A DNA stretch of 59,067 nt, taken from an uncultured Sulfurovum sp. (GTDB lineage Bacteria; Campylobacterota; Campylobacteria; Campylobacterales; Sulfurovaceae). The translations under genes were made by a program, and so were the position numbers. The notes below the pieces were generated by a model. It did no database searches, had not been told where the DNA came from, and saw nothing but the letters and a program-made list of their open reading frames with translations. This document shows, piece after piece, positions 5,823 through 14,940 of the stretch (positions are counted from its first letter, which is position 1; the number at the start of each line of letters is the position of its first letter). The stretch is taken from NCBI GenBank assembly GCA_902727895.1, contig CACVAP010000102.1, positions 1 to 59,067 on the forward strand. Direction: 5' to 3'.

Positions 5823-8375
5823 TTGAAATTTTTTATTATTTTACTGCTCATCTTGACAATATCTCATACAAAAGAATTAAACATTGCTACAGCCAATTTA
5901 ACAACGGAAGAGATGAAGCGTTTTAAAGGAAACAAAGCATTTAGCTTAGAAGAGCGAAAAAGAATAGTTGAAAGAATAAATCATAATACGGCTAAGCTTC
6001 TAGGATTACAAAAGTCAAAAAGAGCATGGAATAATATTCTAAAAAATCAAGTTCAACAAGCAGTAAAATTGGGTATGGTTAATGAGACTTTTTGGGCTAT
6101 AACCCTACTTGAAAATGCTTTGAAAATTACTGAAGCAAAGATGAGTGATAATAAAAGAATCTTGCTCAAACTCTATTCTGACCTTGGTTCTATGTACATT
6201 TTAGATACTCAGTATCCTAAAGGTATTAAATATACTAAAAAAACAATTCAACTTTATAAAACTATTAATCGTCCTCCTCCATTCCTTCTACAAGCATCTT
6301 ATCATTACTTAGGTTTTGCCTATCGAGGATTAGGAGATTATCAAGAAGCATTAAAATATTATCAACAAGCTCTCTCATTAGCTAAAAGTAATCCTTCAGC
6401 AAGAGTAAGTAGCTATGCTGCATTGGCAGACCTTTCCAATGAATTAAAAGACTATAAAAAATCTATCTCTTATAGTCAGAAGGCTCTAGAACTTACTCAA
6501 CATAATCCTATTTTTTCTAATGCTACTTATATGAACCTTTCGTACTCTTTACTCAAATTAAAGCAGTATAAAAAGGCATTACAACATGCTAAATCAGCCT
6601 CTAATACAGCTAAAAATATTTGGGGTGAAGAGCATATAAATATGGATCCTTACTATGTCTTACTAGGTGTCATATATACAAAACTAGAAGATTATGATAA
6701 AGCATTAAGCTATTTAAAGCGTTCTATAAATCTATTAATAAAAATAGATAATAAACCTCTTGCTCTAGCCTCACGATACCAACTTTTATCACAAACCTAC
6801 TCTAAAATTAAAAAAGCTAAAAAAGCTTATACTTCTATAGATAAAGGTTTTACTCTTTTTAATAAAGCACGTTCTCAATATTTTGGACAAGTAAATCACT
6901 TTCATAAAAGAAAACTCTCTCTTCAACAAATAGATTTTATTGCTACCTTGATGGAAGTTAGTTTTGAGACAAAACAAGGAAAAGAAAAGACCTTCAACCG
7001 ATGGCTAAATTACAAAAGATCAATTTTTGATATAGAAGACAGTTTAAAACTTTTGCATACGAATACTAGTGATCTAAAAGTAAAGCACTATATAGATTCA
7101 TTATTTACAAATCAACGAGCCTTAGCAAGGCTTTCGCTGAATCCTCCAACAGAATTTCAAAAACTAGGAAATTATAATAAAAAAGTTAGAAAGATTAAAG
7201 AAGAGATTTCTAAAGAAGAAATATTTTTGACTCAAAAAATTTTATCTTTAGATAAAAAAGCAATTAACTATCAAGAAATTTCAACAATTTTAAAATCAGA
7301 TGAACTCTACATAGACTTCGCCAAAATGGAAGAAAATTATTACATCTTCACTTTAAATAAACAAAATAATTTTACTTTTCAAAAACTGACTAAAAATGAA
7401 ACGGAGCAAATAGATAAAATAATTATACGAATTAGAGAAGATGCTGGTAAACATGATCATACAAGAATCTCTCAAAAGCGTTATACTAAACTTTATAATT
7501 TAATTATAAAAAAATTAGATATTCAAAATAAAACCTCTCTTATTATCTCTCCTGATGGACTTCTTGGACTTATTCCTTTTGAAGCTTTTTATGATGGAGA
7601 ACACTATTTAGTAGAAAAAACAGATATCCGATATATTCCTTCAGGAAAAGAGTTCGTCAAGCTTTATCAAAATAAGACTACTCCAAAAAATCAAAACGTT
7701 GTACTCTTCTCAGAAGTAGATTTCAATAAGTCAAACAGTACTCAAACCAACAGAGGAAGTGTTTTTGATAAGCTTGAAGCAAACTGGGCTAAATTAAAGT
7801 TTTCCAAATATGAAACAGAAGTAATTAAAAAAGTCTTTAAAGAGAACGTAAAATACTTTTTGGAAAACAATGCTAGTGAAAAGAATTTATTGAGCGTTAA
7901 TGCACCAAAAATACTGCATCTTTCAACACATGGCTTTTCTCCTAAAAATAATAAAACCATAAATCCTATGGAGAAATCATTTATATTACTTAGTGGAGCG
8001 AATGCATCAATACGTAATGAAAGAGGAGATGGTATCATCTCTGGACTAGAGTTAGCAGGCTTAAATCTTAAAGGTACTGAATTAGTTGTACTCTCTGCTT
8101 GTCAAACAGGTGTCGGAAAAGTAGAAGAGACCGAAGGAATTTCAGGATTAAGCAAAGCCTTCATTAAAGCTGGAGCCAAACATATTGTCATGAGTCTTTG
8201 GAATGTTGATGATGAGGCAACTTCTAAACTTATGAGATACTTTTATCAAAATATTCAAAGTGGAGACAATTATACCATTGCACTCAATAAAGCTAAACGT
8301 TCTATGATAAAAAGCAAAAACCTTAGAGAATCTCATCCTTACTATTGGAGTGGGTTTATAGGAAGTGGTTATTAG
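5823..8375 (+). CDS. Exported TPR-CHAT caspase-like protease
   Basis: The start is TTG at 5823, eight or nine bases after AGGGAG. The 850-residue protein has a signal peptide (hydrophobic to about residue 15). A tetratricopeptide array spans about residues 95-330 (repeats such as YKGIKYTKKTIQLY and YQEALKYYQQALSLA), followed by a helical linker. A CHAT domain runs from about residue 470 to the end. Its catalytic dyad is visible: His703 in HLSTHG and Cys760 in VVLSACQTG, followed by the family's AGAKHIVMSLWNVDD and SHPYYWSGFIGSGY. CHAT proteases (separase/caspase-like) usually cleave partner proteins after a trigger. The signal peptide and the CsgG-like lipoprotein in the operon point to action outside the cytoplasm. 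The substrate is unknown. Confidence 0.85.
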   Translation: MKFFIILLLILTISHTKELNIATANLTTEEMKRFKGNKAFSLEERKRIVERINHNTAKLLGLQKSKRAWNNILKNQVQQAVKLGMVNETFWAITLLENALKITEAKMSDNKRILLKLYSDLGSMYILDTQYPKGIKYTKKTIQLYKTINRPPPFLLQASYHYLGFAYRGLGDYQEALKYYQQALSLAKSNPSARVSSYAALADLSNELKDYKKSISYSQKALELTQHNPIFSNATYMNLSYSLLKLKQYKKALQHAKSASNTAKNIWGEEHINMDPYYVLLGVIYTKLEDYDKALSYLKRSINLLIKIDNKPLALASRYQLLSQTYSKIKKAKKAYTSIDKGFTLFNKARSQYFGQVNHFHKRKLSLQQIDFIATLMEVSFETKQGKEKTFNRWLNYKRSIFDIEDSLKLLHTNTSDLKVKHYIDSLFTNQRALARLSLNPPTEFQKLGNYNKKVRKIKEEISKEEIFLTQKILSLDKKAINYQEISTILKSDELYIDFAKMEENYYIFTLNKQNNFTFQKLTKNETEQIDKIIIRIREDAGKHDHTRISQKRYTKLYNLIIKKLDIQNKTSLIISPDGLLGLIPFEAFYDGEHYLVEKTDIRYIPSGKEFVKLYQNKTTPKNQNVVLFSEVDFNKSNSTQTNRGSVFDKLEANWAKLKFSKYETEVIKKVFKENVKYFLENNASEKNLLSVNAPKILHLSTHGFSPKNNKTINPMEKSFILLSGANASIRNERGDGIISGLELAGLNLKGTELVVLSACQTGVGKVEETEGISGLSKAFIKAGAKHIVMSLWNVDDEATSKLMRYFYQNIQSGDNYTIALNKAKRSMIKSKNLRESHPYYWSGFIGSGY

Positions 8376-8454
8376 TTAAATCACATCGAACCTAATCCTT
8401 ATTTTTATCAAACCATAAATTTAGAAAAATAATCATGCTGATATTTAGAGAAGG

Positions 8455-8556
8455 CTAGTTATTAGCGAATCTCCATCTACCCCACAAAATAAAAAGTATC
8501 AATGCAATTCCTAAAATATTGATAACCCATGAAAAATAATGATGCTCAGTAGTGCT
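8455..8556 (-). other. In-frame transmembrane extension beyond the MFS stop codon
   Basis: Directly after the TAA of the MFS gene (8559-8557) the same frame stays open for 33 codons and ends with TAG at 8457-8455. It encodes a polar start (STTEHHYF) and one clear membrane helix (WVINILGIALILFILWG) capped by basic residues (RWR). No ATG, GTG or TTG opens it after the stop. It could be the mutated remnant of a separate small membrane protein whose start lies inside the MFS 3' end (MSGVNKHAL...), or a region reached by readthrough. Coding character is good; expression is uncertain. Confidence 0.35.
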
Positions 8557-9741
8557 TTATAAGGCATGTTTATTTACTCCACTCATTTCATTAAAAATTT
8601 TCAACTTTAACACCTTATCATCTAACAAAACTCTAAACGAAAAAAGCAACACAACTATTATGATAACAACTGAAATCATATACGCCCACTCAACACCAAA
8701 AACATCTCCTAATATAACGCCTAAAACCATACCAATGTATTTAAAAAGTACAAAAAGATTGGTAATCAAGGCTTGATTTTCTTTTGTTGAAATATCTCCT
8801 TGTAAAGCAATAAACATGGGAAAGAGAATGGCTTGAGCTATGGAAACAAGTACCATGGCTACTACTAAACCTAACAATGTTTCTGAAAAATGAAAAGCTA
8901 ACAGTCCCAAAAGCGCTATTAACACCCCTAAAAGTATAATTTTTCCTCGACCATGTTTATCTGAAAACTTTCCAATCACCATAGAAAGTAAAAGAGGCAT
9001 AATAAAAAACATCGCTGAAAGTATGCCCACATACATTGGACTTTGAGTAACTATCTGCACATGAAGTGGCACAAGGGAAATGACAAGCCCAAACAAAATA
9101 GACTGAATAAATGAACTAGACAAAACACTTTTAAAGAGTGTAAGACTTCTAATCATAAAAATAGAATCACTACTTTTCTCTCTAACCTCACCTTCTAAAG
9201 TATCCATTTTAACAAATAGGTACAAGCCTCCAAACGCAAAGATTATCATCATGTAAAAAGCATCTTGATAGGAAAACATCTCTATAAGATAACCCAATAC
9301 AACTATTCCTAAAGCATACCCAACCCCATAAACAGCCACAAAAAATCCAGAGTTTGCACCACGATTATGAGCGTTGCTAATGCCTACCAAGTAATTATTT
9401 TGAGAATTCCAAAGAATAGCCCCAGCCAATCCTAATAGAATGGTACCTGTATAAATCACAAAAGTATTATCCATAATCATGGCTACAATACTCACAATAT
9501 AAGCAATCGTAGTCAGAACTATCATCTTCTGAGAGCCAAAACGACGTATAAAATAAGGTGCAATAAAATTGGCAGTAAAAATACAGAAGTAAAGAATTAT
9601 CAATATTTTAAATCCCATATCTTCTTTACCTTGGGCATAAAAATAAGGCGTAATGTATTGAAGTATACTTCCTATGGCTATGAACAACAAGGCAAAACCG
9701 TAAGAAAGTTTATTTAGGTTGGGGTTATTGCTTAGAAACAT
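8557..9741 (-). CDS. Major facilitator superfamily transporter
   Basis: The 394-residue protein has about twelve hydrophobic helices in two halves with a charged central loop (KMDTLEGEVREKSSD, around residue 180). GKFSDKHGRGKI in the second half matches the G-x-x-x-D-x-x-G-R-(K/R) loop signature between helices of MFS proteins. The first-half equivalent is degenerate (YFIRRFGSQKM). The overall pattern is of a drug/metabolite efflux type, but the substrate cannot be assigned. No clear Shine-Dalgarno sequence precedes the ATG. The gene stands alone, 68 bases downstream of the start of the ClpP-like lipoprotein gene's terminal codon region, on the same strand. Confidence 0.8.
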   Translation of the reverse strand: MFLSNNPNLNKLSYGFALLFIAIGSILQYITPYFYAQGKEDMGFKILIILYFCIFTANFIAPYFIRRFGSQKMIVLTTIAYIVSIVAMIMDNTFVIYTGTILLGLAGAILWNSQNNYLVGISNAHNRGANSGFFVAVYGVGYALGIVVLGYLIEMFSYQDAFYMMIIFAFGGLYLFVKMDTLEGEVREKSSDSIFMIRSLTLFKSVLSSSFIQSILFGLVISLVPLHVQIVTQSPMYVGILSAMFFIMPLLLSMVIGKFSDKHGRGKIILLGVLIALLGLLAFHFSETLLGLVVAMVLVSIAQAILFPMFIALQGDISTKENQALITNLFVLFKYIGMVLGVILGDVFGVEWAYMISVVIIIVVLLFSFRVLLDDKVLKLKIFNEMSGVNKHAL

Positions 9742-9809
9742 TTATTGACTGAGCTTATTTAAACTAAAAATGAATACGATGGAGGTCAGTTCTTCAATCT
9801 TAATCACAG

Positions 9810-11147
9810 TTATCTCATTCGATAATATCCATCAGGATTATAAATAAGATAGCTATCAGCTGGACTCAAACGTGGAAGGTACATGAACGGTTTTCCTTCT
9901 TTGTCTATTAGCTCTTTTGAAATAGCATAAGGGTTATCATAAGACTCTACTTCCGTTTCACCTTCTTCTTTGTGCATAGGGTCTACTCTTACCGACTTGT
10001 CTATAATACGCAGTACAATATTATTGACCCATTTTAACTTCTGTGCCTCAATAGCAAACTCTTGCCAATTACCTTTTGATGAGTGTGCATACATCTGTTT
10101 AATGAATTCTTCGGATGTAAGATTCATTTTTTTAGCCACAGGTAAACCAAAAATATTCCATACTTCTTCTAATGTTTCGTACTGTTCTCTTTCTTCTGTT
10201 AAGTTTGTCATCTCATTGTAATGATAAGTCATTGCTTGATGATGTAAAAGAATAGCATGAGGATAAGCATACGACTTCTCAGCCAACGTTACAATAACAG
10301 CTGCCATAGACGCTGCTAACGATTTTAAAACAACATAAACTGGAGCTTCACTACTGTCTATGGTTCGTAAAATAAGGTTTCCTGCCATAACAGCACCACC
10401 TTCTGAACGATCAATCACAAGGAAAATAGGCTTTTTATGATCTTTATTATTAAAATAGTTAATCTGCTTACTAATACTTAAAGCCATCTCAGCTGTAATC
10501 ATTCCATTTAACTCAACACGTCTATCAGAAATGGTAAGGGTCTGATTGTCTTCACTTAAAGGGTTGTCCAAGTAAGTTACTTTTTCCGTTATGTATACTT
10601 CTCTGGTTTTCTTACTCTTTAAAAAAGCCAATTCTGAATCTAGCTTCACTTGTTTAAACTCTATAGCTGCTCTCTCTAATTCTATTTCATTCAGTAATTG
10701 TTTTGCTTCTATTTCAGCTAAATTTGCTTTATATGCCAATTTTGACAACAATTGTTCTTGCTCTTTTCTCTCTTTGTCATATTTTTTCTCTTCTTCATAA
10801 GCCTTCTTTTCATCTTCCATTCTCTGAAGTTCAAACTTCTCAGACAAAATTTCTTTATCCCATTTAAGTTTTTGAAGTTCTTGTAACAACGCTGTATGTG
10901 TACTTTTTAGACCCTCTTCTGTCAAAGTATTTTCCAGTGCTATCTTTTTTTGTCTATTTTCCAAAATTTCCATCTCATCCGATGATTCAGATTCATTATC
11001 CTTTTTACTTACCTTAACCTCTTCACTTGTCTTAACTTCCGATGAAGTCTTAGTAGGAAGAACTTTTTTCTCTTCTGTTGTTGCTTCATCAGAACAGCCC
11101 ATAAATGTCAGCATACAAACACCAACTACAATTAACTTAAAACGCAT
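9810..11147 (-). CDS. Lipoprotein with ClpP/SppA-like serine protease domain
   Basis: The 445-residue protein begins with a lipoprotein signal peptide (TFMGC, Cys18), then an acidic linker and a long coiled coil (about 60-185), then a crotonase-fold ClpP-like domain (about 195-385). SDRRVELNGMITAEMA corresponds to the ClpP DRIIFLGG...EMA start, S280 in LAASMAA to the nucleophile, and H303 in AILLHHQ to the MxHQ histidine. The position of the ClpP aspartate appears changed (around AHSSKGN, 354-360), so the triad may be incomplete. It would face the periplasm, unlike ClpP, and has no visible AAA+ partner. AAGGATAAAAG precedes the ATG. A rhodanese lipoprotein gene lies 38 bases upstream on the same strand. 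Confidence 0.75.
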   Translation of the reverse strand: MRFKLIVVGVCMLTFMGCSDEATTEEKKVLPTKTSSEVKTSEEVKVSKKDNESESSDEMEILENRQKKIALENTLTEEGLKSTHTALLQELQKLKWDKEILSEKFELQRMEDEKKAYEEEKKYDKERKEQEQLLSKLAYKANLAEIEAKQLLNEIELERAAIEFKQVKLDSELAFLKSKKTREVYITEKVTYLDNPLSEDNQTLTISDRRVELNGMITAEMALSISKQINYFNNKDHKKPIFLVIDRSEGGAVMAGNLILRTIDSSEAPVYVVLKSLAASMAAVIVTLAEKSYAYPHAILLHHQAMTYHYNEMTNLTEEREQYETLEEVWNIFGLPVAKKMNLTSEEFIKQMYAHSSKGNWQEFAIEAQKLKWVNNIVLRIIDKSVRVDPMHKEEGETEVESYDNPYAISKELIDKEGKPFMYLPRLSPADSYLIYNPDGYYRMR

Positions 11148-11185
11148 CTTTTATCCTTGTTTATCTATTTATAAAATAACTGCTA

Positions 11186-11716
11186 TTATTTCCATCGTAC
11201 AGCTAAATGATTTCGCTTCCATTCTTCAATCCCACCAGACATATTAACAGCGTCAAATCCTTGGCTTTGTAAAAGTTGCGTTGCCTCTACACTTCTATTT
11301 CCTACATGACAATAAACAATAATCTCTTTTGATTTATCTAAACGATGTAAATTACTACCTAAAACCTGAAGAGGTATCATCACAGAATCAGCAATTTTAC
11401 CATCTTGAGGTATTTCATGTACCATTCGAACATCTAAAAGTAATACATTTTGATTATCTTGCATCTTATCAAACGCTTCTAATGGGCTAATATTAAAAGA
11501 TTTTGATTGTGATACAACTGGCTCACTTGAGTATGGTACATTATTATTAACCGTATTTATTTCATAACCCGATCCAGTTCCATAAATAGGGACTTCTTCA
11601 TAGTAAGTAACAGGTGCTTCTTCTATGCGTTGTTCGTTATTCCCTATGATAATTGTTTTGGTACACCCCAGAAATACTAAACTTACTAATGGTATCCATA
11701 CGAATTTATTTTGCAT
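11186..11716 (-). CDS. Rhodanese-domain lipoprotein
   Basis: I start at the ATG of MQNKFVW because GGAG lies eight bases before it; a GTG three codons earlier is too close to that site. A lipobox (VFLGC) follows a hydrophobic stretch, so the protein is membrane anchored and periplasmic. Residues from about 70 form one rhodanese domain (NVLLLDVRMVHE, then the active-site loop CHVGNRS with the catalytic Cys, and NMSGGIEEWKR). It probably handles sulfane sulfur, or uses the fold to bind a partner. It precedes the ClpP-like lipoprotein gene and may share its transcript. Confidence 0.85.
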   Translation of the reverse strand: MQNKFVWIPLVSLVFLGCTKTIIIGNNEQRIEEAPVTYYEEVPIYGTGSGYEINTVNNNVPYSSEPVVSQSKSFNISPLEAFDKMQDNQNVLLLDVRMVHEIPQDGKIADSVMIPLQVLGSNLHRLDKSKEIIVYCHVGNRSVEATQLLQSQGFDAVNMSGGIEEWKRNHLAVRWK

Positions 11717-11814
11717 AACATTCACTCCGTTTTTTTAAAGTATTATACTATATTTCATGTATCACACTTAAAACCTATAAAAGTTATTTTAAATATTTCT
11801 AAACTCTATTTACC

Positions 11815-11982
11815 CTATCTTTTTGTCTGATTATGTTCCATTGGATTTTCAATCTCTTGATGACTATTATTTGTTTCCCCAAAGTGAGCAGTCCTCTTTG
11901 TACCTTTCCAAACATCTATAGCATAAACCATCCCTAAAATAACTATAAATAAAACTATTATCATTATTTCTTTTACTTGCAC
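11815..11982 (-). CDS. Small membrane protein, 55 residues
   Basis: A GTG at 11982 follows AGGAG by six bases. The product starts VQVKEIM, has one membrane helix (IIVLFIVILGMVYAI), then a hydrophilic tail (DVWKGTKRTAHFGE...) ending QTKR. Codon use matches the neighbours. The gene sits alone between the rhodanese lipoprotein and the split pepP. I do not recognise it. Confidence 0.6.
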   Translation of the reverse strand: MQVKEIMIIVLFIVILGMVYAIDVWKGTKRTAHFGETNNSHQEIENPMEHNQTKR

Positions 11983-12137
11983 ATTACACTCCTACGTGTT
12001 AAATATATTGATCTTTTTCAAACTTTGAAAAATCTCTAACCATGCTACTCTGTCAAGCTTAGCCATGGCTGTAAACTCGGTTGTTTTTTCTCGTCTAAAT
12101 TCTATTCTTCTTCATAACTCAATTTATACACATATTG

Positions 12138-12159
12138 AAGCTACTTTATCAAGTAGCTT
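12138..12159. terminator. Perfect hairpin at the pepP 3' end
   Basis: AAGCTACTT and AAGTAGCTT (9-bp stem, TATC loop) overlap the last codons of pepP; the stop TGA lies in the loop. The T-rich side (TATTTTG) follows on the plus strand, so termination in the pepP direction is not obvious. Confidence 0.4.
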
Positions 12160-13543
12160 TATTTTGCATCATTTCTTCTATTTCTTCAACACTCTTCGGA
12201 ATTCCTTGTCCCAAAACTCGACAACCATTTTTAGTAACCACGACATCATCTTCAATGCGTATTCCTCCAAAGTCTAAGTAGTCACTTTCCAGTAAATCAT
12301 AATTAACATAAGCCATAAACTTACCTTTTTCTTTAAACTTATTAATCAACTCAGGAATAAAATAGATGCCAGGTTCTACCGTTAAAACAAAGCCTTCTTG
12401 TAACTCTCTAGCCAAGCGAATATAAGCTGTTCCAAAATCTGTACTTCGTTTTGTTGTTTCATTATAACCCACAAAGTCTTCTCCATAATCTTCCATATCA
12501 TGAACATCTAAACCCAACATATGACCCAATCCATGAGGCATAAAAAGTGTATGAACACCCTCTTTTAGAGCTTCTGAAACATCACCTTTTAGAATGCCTA
12601 AAGTTTTTAGTCCATCCAAAATAATTTTAACAGCAATAAAATGAATATCCCTGTACTTTACACCTACTCTTATCTCTTCTATGGCTTTCATATTTGCTTC
12701 TAAACAAATGTTATAAACGGCTTTTTGTTTCTCTGTAAATGTACCACTTACGGGAAATGTTCGGGTGTTATCAGAACAGTATCCCCGTTGCGTTTCTGCT
12801 CCTGCATCCACCAAAAGTAATCGACCATTTGTAAGAACTTCATCATGTTTATGATTATGTAAAATTTGTCCATTTTGAGACAAAATAGTTGGAAAAGAGA
12901 TACCTGCTCCAAAAGAACTGGCTAAACCTTCAATCTTACCAACGACTTCTCTTTCACTCAGCCCCTCTTTTGTGACTTTCATCGCTTAAGTATGCATCAT
13001 ATATCCAATCGCACTTGCTTTTTCAAGCTCTACTATTTCTTCTTCTGATTTAATCGAACGTAATCTCACCGATGCTTCAATAAGCCTACTAGATACCACG
13101 TTTTGAACCTCATCAATAGACAAATTTAAAAGTTTTGAAAGTAGTATTTTATTACTATCTCTATAAGGTGGAAAAAAATGAATCTCTTCTTTATTGAATG
13201 TTTTTACAAATGTATTCAAATCATTAAGTGCAACACTCTTTTCAACACCCACTGCAAATGCCAAATCTTTAACTAAAGGCTGTCGTCCCATCCATAGAGC
13301 ATCTTCATCACTGTAGTCATTTGCAAAAATGTACTCTTTACTATTGTCAACATCAATAAGCCCAACATAATTAGGATAATCCAATCCAAAGAAATACAAA
13401 AAAGAACTGTCTTGCCTAAACCGATAAGGATTATCTGGATAATTCATGCCTACATTACTATTTCCTAAAATCAGAATAACCCCATGTCCAACTAATTTTT
13501 TAAGCTCTTCTCTACGTTTTTGGTAGATTTCTTTTTTAAACAT
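12149..13543 (-). pseudogene. pepP: Xaa-Pro aminopeptidase (M24) interrupted by one in-frame stop
   Basis: Codons 1-185 (13543-12989) encode the aminopeptidase P N-terminal domain (MFKKEIYQKRREELKK...). The frame meets TAA at 12988-12986 and continues in the same frame as GCG-ATG-AAA through the whole metallopeptidase domain to 12149. The second part keeps all five metal ligands: Asp in LLLVDAGAE, Asp in GYCSDNTRTFP, His in PHGLGHMLG, Glu in LTVEPGIYF and Glu in GGIRIEDD. No ribosome binding site precedes the ATG at 12982, though it lies 3 bases after the stop and could reinitiate. It is either a recent nonsense mutation (one base restores it), a two-chain enzyme, or a sequence error. It shares a direction and short gaps with the MazG and Nudix genes. 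Confidence 0.85.
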
Positions 13544-13565
13544 TTTTCTCTCTTTCTCCAGAATA

Positions 13566-13961
13566 TTAATAATTTTCAGCAGACTCTTGCTCTTTTTTCA
13601 AACTCTCTTTCTGCCTAGCCTTAACCTCAGCCCAAATCTCATGGTCATAACTGTCACCATTAAGAGGTAATATTCTCTCTTCATACTTTTTCAAAGCGCG
13701 CTTCATAATGTCTTCATGTGAACCGACATACTTATCATCTTTTAGTTTCTCTACCAAAATCATCCAACCCCATAAAATGTCTGAGAGTTCATCTTCAAGA
13801 TGGGCTTTGTTATCTACTTTTATCTCTTCTCGAACTTCTTCTACCTCATCCCTAATGCTATCTAACAACCAATTAGGATCCATGTATTTCGCTTCAGCAC
13901 GTTTTATGTCAATTTGTTGCTTATGTTTTGCTAAGTCCATTAACTTTTCTAAAGCTTCCAT
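13566..13961 (-). CDS. MazG-like nucleotide pyrophosphohydrolase
   Basis: The 131-residue protein is one all-alpha NTP-PPase domain. The metal-binding pattern is present as E39-x2-E42 and E58-x2-D61 (DEVEEVREEIK and LEDELSDILW), the core of the MazG/dUTPase-like superfamily. These enzymes hydrolyse (d)NTPs or related nucleotides to monophosphates, often to clean the pool. The start lies one base after the stop of the Nudix gene, so they are co-translated, and both would act on nucleotide diphosphate bonds. The pepP gene follows after 22 bases. Confidence 0.8.
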   Translation of the reverse strand: MEALEKLMDLAKHKQQIDIKRAEAKYMDPNWLLDSIRDEVEEVREEIKVDNKAHLEDELSDILWGWMILVEKLKDDKYVGSHEDIMKRALKKYEERILPLNGDSYDHEIWAEVKARQKESLKKEQESAENY

Positions 13962-13962
13962 C

Positions 13963-14805
13963 TTATCTTCTTAGTCCCTTAACAATCTCAACGTAATCTT
14001 CATCATCAAGCCCAATGTATCCATGACGTACTAAAAAGTCTATAATCACCAAATTACAATTGAGTTTAAATTCATCCGTATCTCTGACTAATCTAGCTAC
14101 TTCTTCAATGGGCATCAAATAAAATTCATGAACCTCTCCATCGGTACACACAGGGACAAAATCTGCTTTTACTTCTAGGTCATAACAGTAAATAATCTCT
14201 TCTTTACCACCCATTGTATAGTCATACTTGTACGAGACTAAACCAACTTGTTTTGACTCTAAGGCTAAAGCTTCAGACATACCAGCTTCTTCATAACACT
14301 CTTTTTGTAAATTCACCAAAGGGCTAAGGTCACAAGGTAAACCACCAGCTACCATGTGGTCTAATTTTCCAGCTTCATACCCTCGATCATAAGCACGTCT
14401 GGCTATCCACATTTTCATACCATCGTCTGTCATTACGTAAGCATTAAGATGTTGTCCAAAAGAAAGTGTACCAAACAGATTAGAAATCCCACGGTCAAGA
14501 AATGCCAAAGGCTCTGAACTAGCAGAAGACAAAAGAGGAAAGTTCTCATTCATATAACGATTAGCAAGTCCATCAGCCAAAGCATTTTTAGCAAATATTG
14601 TAAAAACTTCTGTTCGTTGTTCAAATGTTTTGTAACTTTCTTTTAGCGTCAAAGCATTACCTTCACGTACAAAAAATCCACTGGTTAAACAATACGCTTC
14701 ATGCTCTTTAAATACCTGCCCAACTCTTAAGCCATCCACAACAAAAGGAATTTTGTTAGCCTCTTCATACTTATTACACTCATCTATTCTATTCATATAC
14801 GACAT
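13963..14805 (-). CDS. Nudix hydrolase with N-terminal accessory domain
   Basis: I place the start at the ATG at 14805 (MSYMNRID...) because AAAAGGAAAAAA precedes it; an upstream in-frame ATG at 14880 lacks a ribosome binding site and lies in the divergent promoter. The product has 280 residues. The first ~125 residues form the accessory domain found with eukaryotic-type thiamine-related Nudix proteins (Tnr3/YJR142W-like). Then a Nudix box spans GGLPCDLSPL...KECYEEAGM, with Lys for the first Arg of REUXEE. The substrate may be an oxidised thiamine diphosphate, but this rests only on the similarity of layout. It is divergent from the exported-protein cluster. Confidence 0.75.
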   Translation of the reverse strand: MSYMNRIDECNKYEEANKIPFVVDGLRVGQVFKEHEAYCLTSGFFVREGNALTLKESYKTFEQRTEVFTIFAKNALADGLANRYMNENFPLLSSASSEPLAFLDRGISNLFGTLSFGQHLNAYVMTDDGMKMWIARRAYDRGYEAGKLDHMVAGGLPCDLSPLVNLQKECYEEAGMSEALALESKQVGLVSYKYDYTMGGKEEIIYCYDLEVKADFVPVCTDGEVHEFYLMPIEEVARLVRDTDEFKLNCNLVIIDFLVRHGYIGLDDEDYVEIVKGLRR

Positions 14806-14876
14806 TTTTTTCCTTTTTATTAGTATACAATCTAAGCCATTGGACTTTGAGTAAATGTGCTTGGTATCATCATTTT

Positions 14877-14908
14877 GCAACGGTTTTGCAACGTTATTAC
14901 ATTAAAAT
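14877..14908 (+). promoter_or_regulatory. Promoter with GCAACG direct repeat (site A)
   Basis: Half-sites GCAACG at 14877-14882 and 14888-14893 are 11 bp apart. Exactly nine bases follow before the -10-like TAAAAT at 14903-14908. The same layout recurs at 26314 and 26576. The downstream half-site replaces the -35, as in PhoB-type activation. It drives the operon beginning at 14941. Confidence 0.65.
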
Positions 14909-14940
14909 AATTATATATTATTAAAAAATAAGGATGAATA

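Noticed and set aside
12001-12137. Possible tRNA or RNA gene in the gap before the small membrane gene (palindrome AGCCATGGCT and a TTTTTCA/TGAAAAA hairpin)
   Set aside because: No cloverleaf or T-loop can be folded, and the palindromes are short and isolated.
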